64,000 nt of DNA from Lotus japonicus (lineage: Eukaryota > Streptophyta > Magnoliopsida > Fabales > Fabaceae), in contig NC_080043.1 of assembly GCF_012489685.1 (NCBI RefSeq), positions 84,584,292 to 84,648,291 on the forward strand. The letters run 5' to 3'. Positions 63,201-64,000 of the stretch are shown here, in pieces. The notes beneath the pieces are model-generated. The model saw only the letters and a list, made by a program, of their open reading frames with translations. It ran no database searches and was not told the origin of the DNA. The translations under genes were made by a program, and so were the position numbers. The stretch's first letter is position 1. Every line of letters starts with the position of its first letter.

Positions 63201-64000
63201 TTTTTTCTCAACAAAGACACCATTGTCCCTCCTCCTATAAACTGGATACCCATCTTCATCAATAATAGTACTTTCCTGAAAAAATTTTGGGAAAAATTTG
63301 CTGCATTTACCATTAGCCATGCAAGGGGATTTGTAATTACCTCTACCACACGGCCCATGCAACATGTAAGTTGAAACCCCTTTGTTTAGATTAGGATATA
63401 ATCTAGGGTCAGAGATTTCAGCAGAGATGAATTTATCTATGTCAGAAGTTGTAACTTAACTAACTTGTGATCCTTCGAAAGCCATAGCAAGATATGTGCA
63501 TGAGGCAACCCTCTTTTCTGAAATTCAATGGCATACATACCTGCATGTAATAGAGATTTTATCATAAAAACCATGTATTATAATAATACAACATACCTAA
63601 TCATTGCAAAAAAATGACATTATTTACCTGCATCCAAAGGACCAAATATAATACCACTTTTCAACGTAGCTATTAAATGATCAAGCTTCATTTTAAAAAC
63701 TCGACAACAAACATCTGGCCTTTCATCAGGGCGCAAGTTCCGCGGTCTAACAAATCTATCTATTTCATTCCAAGCAGAATTGCAAGTTACAGTGATGAAG
63801 AGATCAGGATAACCATATCGTTTGCATATAGTCATAGCATCTTGACAACAATCAAACATGTACCGTTTCCCACCAGTAAAAGATGAAGGCAACACAATAC
63901 GGGTACCTATAGAACTTGGGTCCATTTCCCCCCTTGACATGGCTTCTTCAATTCCACTAAGAAAATCAGCTCGAATCATTTTTTGGTTATTGCGAATATA
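60220..64000 (-). pseudogene. Helitron Rep/helicase (RepHel), frameshifted
   Basis: Minus-strand exons: 63628 to beyond 64000, 62456-63540, 62228-62365 and 60220-61894, with consistent GT-AG joins. The first carries the Helitron-like N region (GYPDLFITVTCNSAWNEI). The second holds the HUH nuclease motif in KRGLPHAHILLWL (His codons 63494-63502) and the two-tyrosine segment AIKYLLKYVNKGPDR. The last is a PIF1-type superfamily 1 helicase: Walker A GFGGTGKT (61578-61601), Walker B LIIWDEAPM, GGDFRQILPV, and C-terminal [19 protein letters not shown] with YVALSRV. Two lesions: a frameshift between about 63438 and 63480, just after the HUH motif, and a one-base loss near 60502 between RMDLV and the [11 protein letters not shown] segment. 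Unless these are sequencing errors the protein is dead, though little decayed otherwise. N-terminus lies off the window. Confidence 0.9.

Larger units (their letters stand above)
58814..64000 (-). mobile_element. Helitron, 3' part (5' end beyond window)
   Basis: Rolling-circle transposon read on the minus strand. The 3' terminus is CTAG (58814-58817) followed by host T (58813), with a perfect hairpin CCGTGC-AAA-GCACGG (58827-58841) about ten bases inside. This matches the Helitron rule: hairpin, then CTRR, inserted between A and T. It encodes Rep/helicase (60220 to beyond 64000) and a two-B3-domain gene (58979-59742). There is no terminal inverted repeat and no target duplication, as expected. 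The 5' TC end lies right of the window. The insertion sits 51 bp from the end of the hAT duplication. Confidence 0.88.

Overview
This is plant nuclear DNA: intron-bearing genes with GT-AG junctions, plastid transit peptides, plant-type U-snRNA promoters and many TIR transposons. The EPSP synthase and two-exon-plus gene models read as a papilionoid legume (I recall soybean EPSPS as very similar; the species itself is inferred, not shown).

Left end, 1-6.7 kb: a mixed spliceosomal snRNA cluster. It holds one U1 gene (+, 2443-2602), one full-length U2-like gene (-, 3573-3761), a truncated U2 copy at the window edge, and three nearly identical U5 genes (-, 882-1001, 4415-4534, 6445-6564). Each full gene has the plant USE element and a TATA box at Pol II spacing, and the U2 and U5 genes also have a plant 3' box. 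The U2-like gene is odd: its branch-point recognition sequence reads GTAATA instead of GTAGTA. Flanking spacers are duplicated along with the genes, and orphan promoter pieces remain.

8-40 kb: host genes separated by transposon remains. EBP2 (ribosome biogenesis, +, 11.1-12.0 kb) has a telo-box leader with a 5' UTR intron. Downstream is a Pack-MULE (12698-14264, 9-bp TSD) carrying what looks like an ABCF3/GCN20-type gene fragment. A single-exon UDP-glucuronate 4-epimerase lies at 20.5-21.9 kb (-). EPSP synthase (8 exons, -, 27.0-32.9 kb) and plastid transketolase (7 coding exons, -, 36.4-39.9 kb) follow on the same strand; one enzyme interconverts erythrose 4-phosphate, the other works later in the shikimate pathway that consumes it. 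Both models splice to complete proteins (524 and 740 aa).

40-58.8 kb: transposon-rich. I could define Tourist/Harbinger elements with TAA duplications, two more Mutator-like elements, SINEs, Stowaway elements, and two hAT elements with 8-bp duplications, one of which contains a nested Mutator-type foldback element. Between them lie a decayed HECT E3 ligase (UPL3/UPL4-type, 50.3-53.2 kb) and a broken gene with two B3-like DNA-binding domains (54.0-54.9 kb).

58.8-64 kb: the 3' part of a large Helitron on the minus strand. Its 3' terminus (hairpin plus CTAG, at 58814) is in the window; its 5' end is beyond the right edge. It carries a Rep/helicase gene with two frameshifts and, between the helicase and the 3' end, a two-B3-domain gene paralogous to the one at 54 kb. 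The snRNA cluster with its variant U2 and the B3-carrying Helitron are the most unusual parts of the window.
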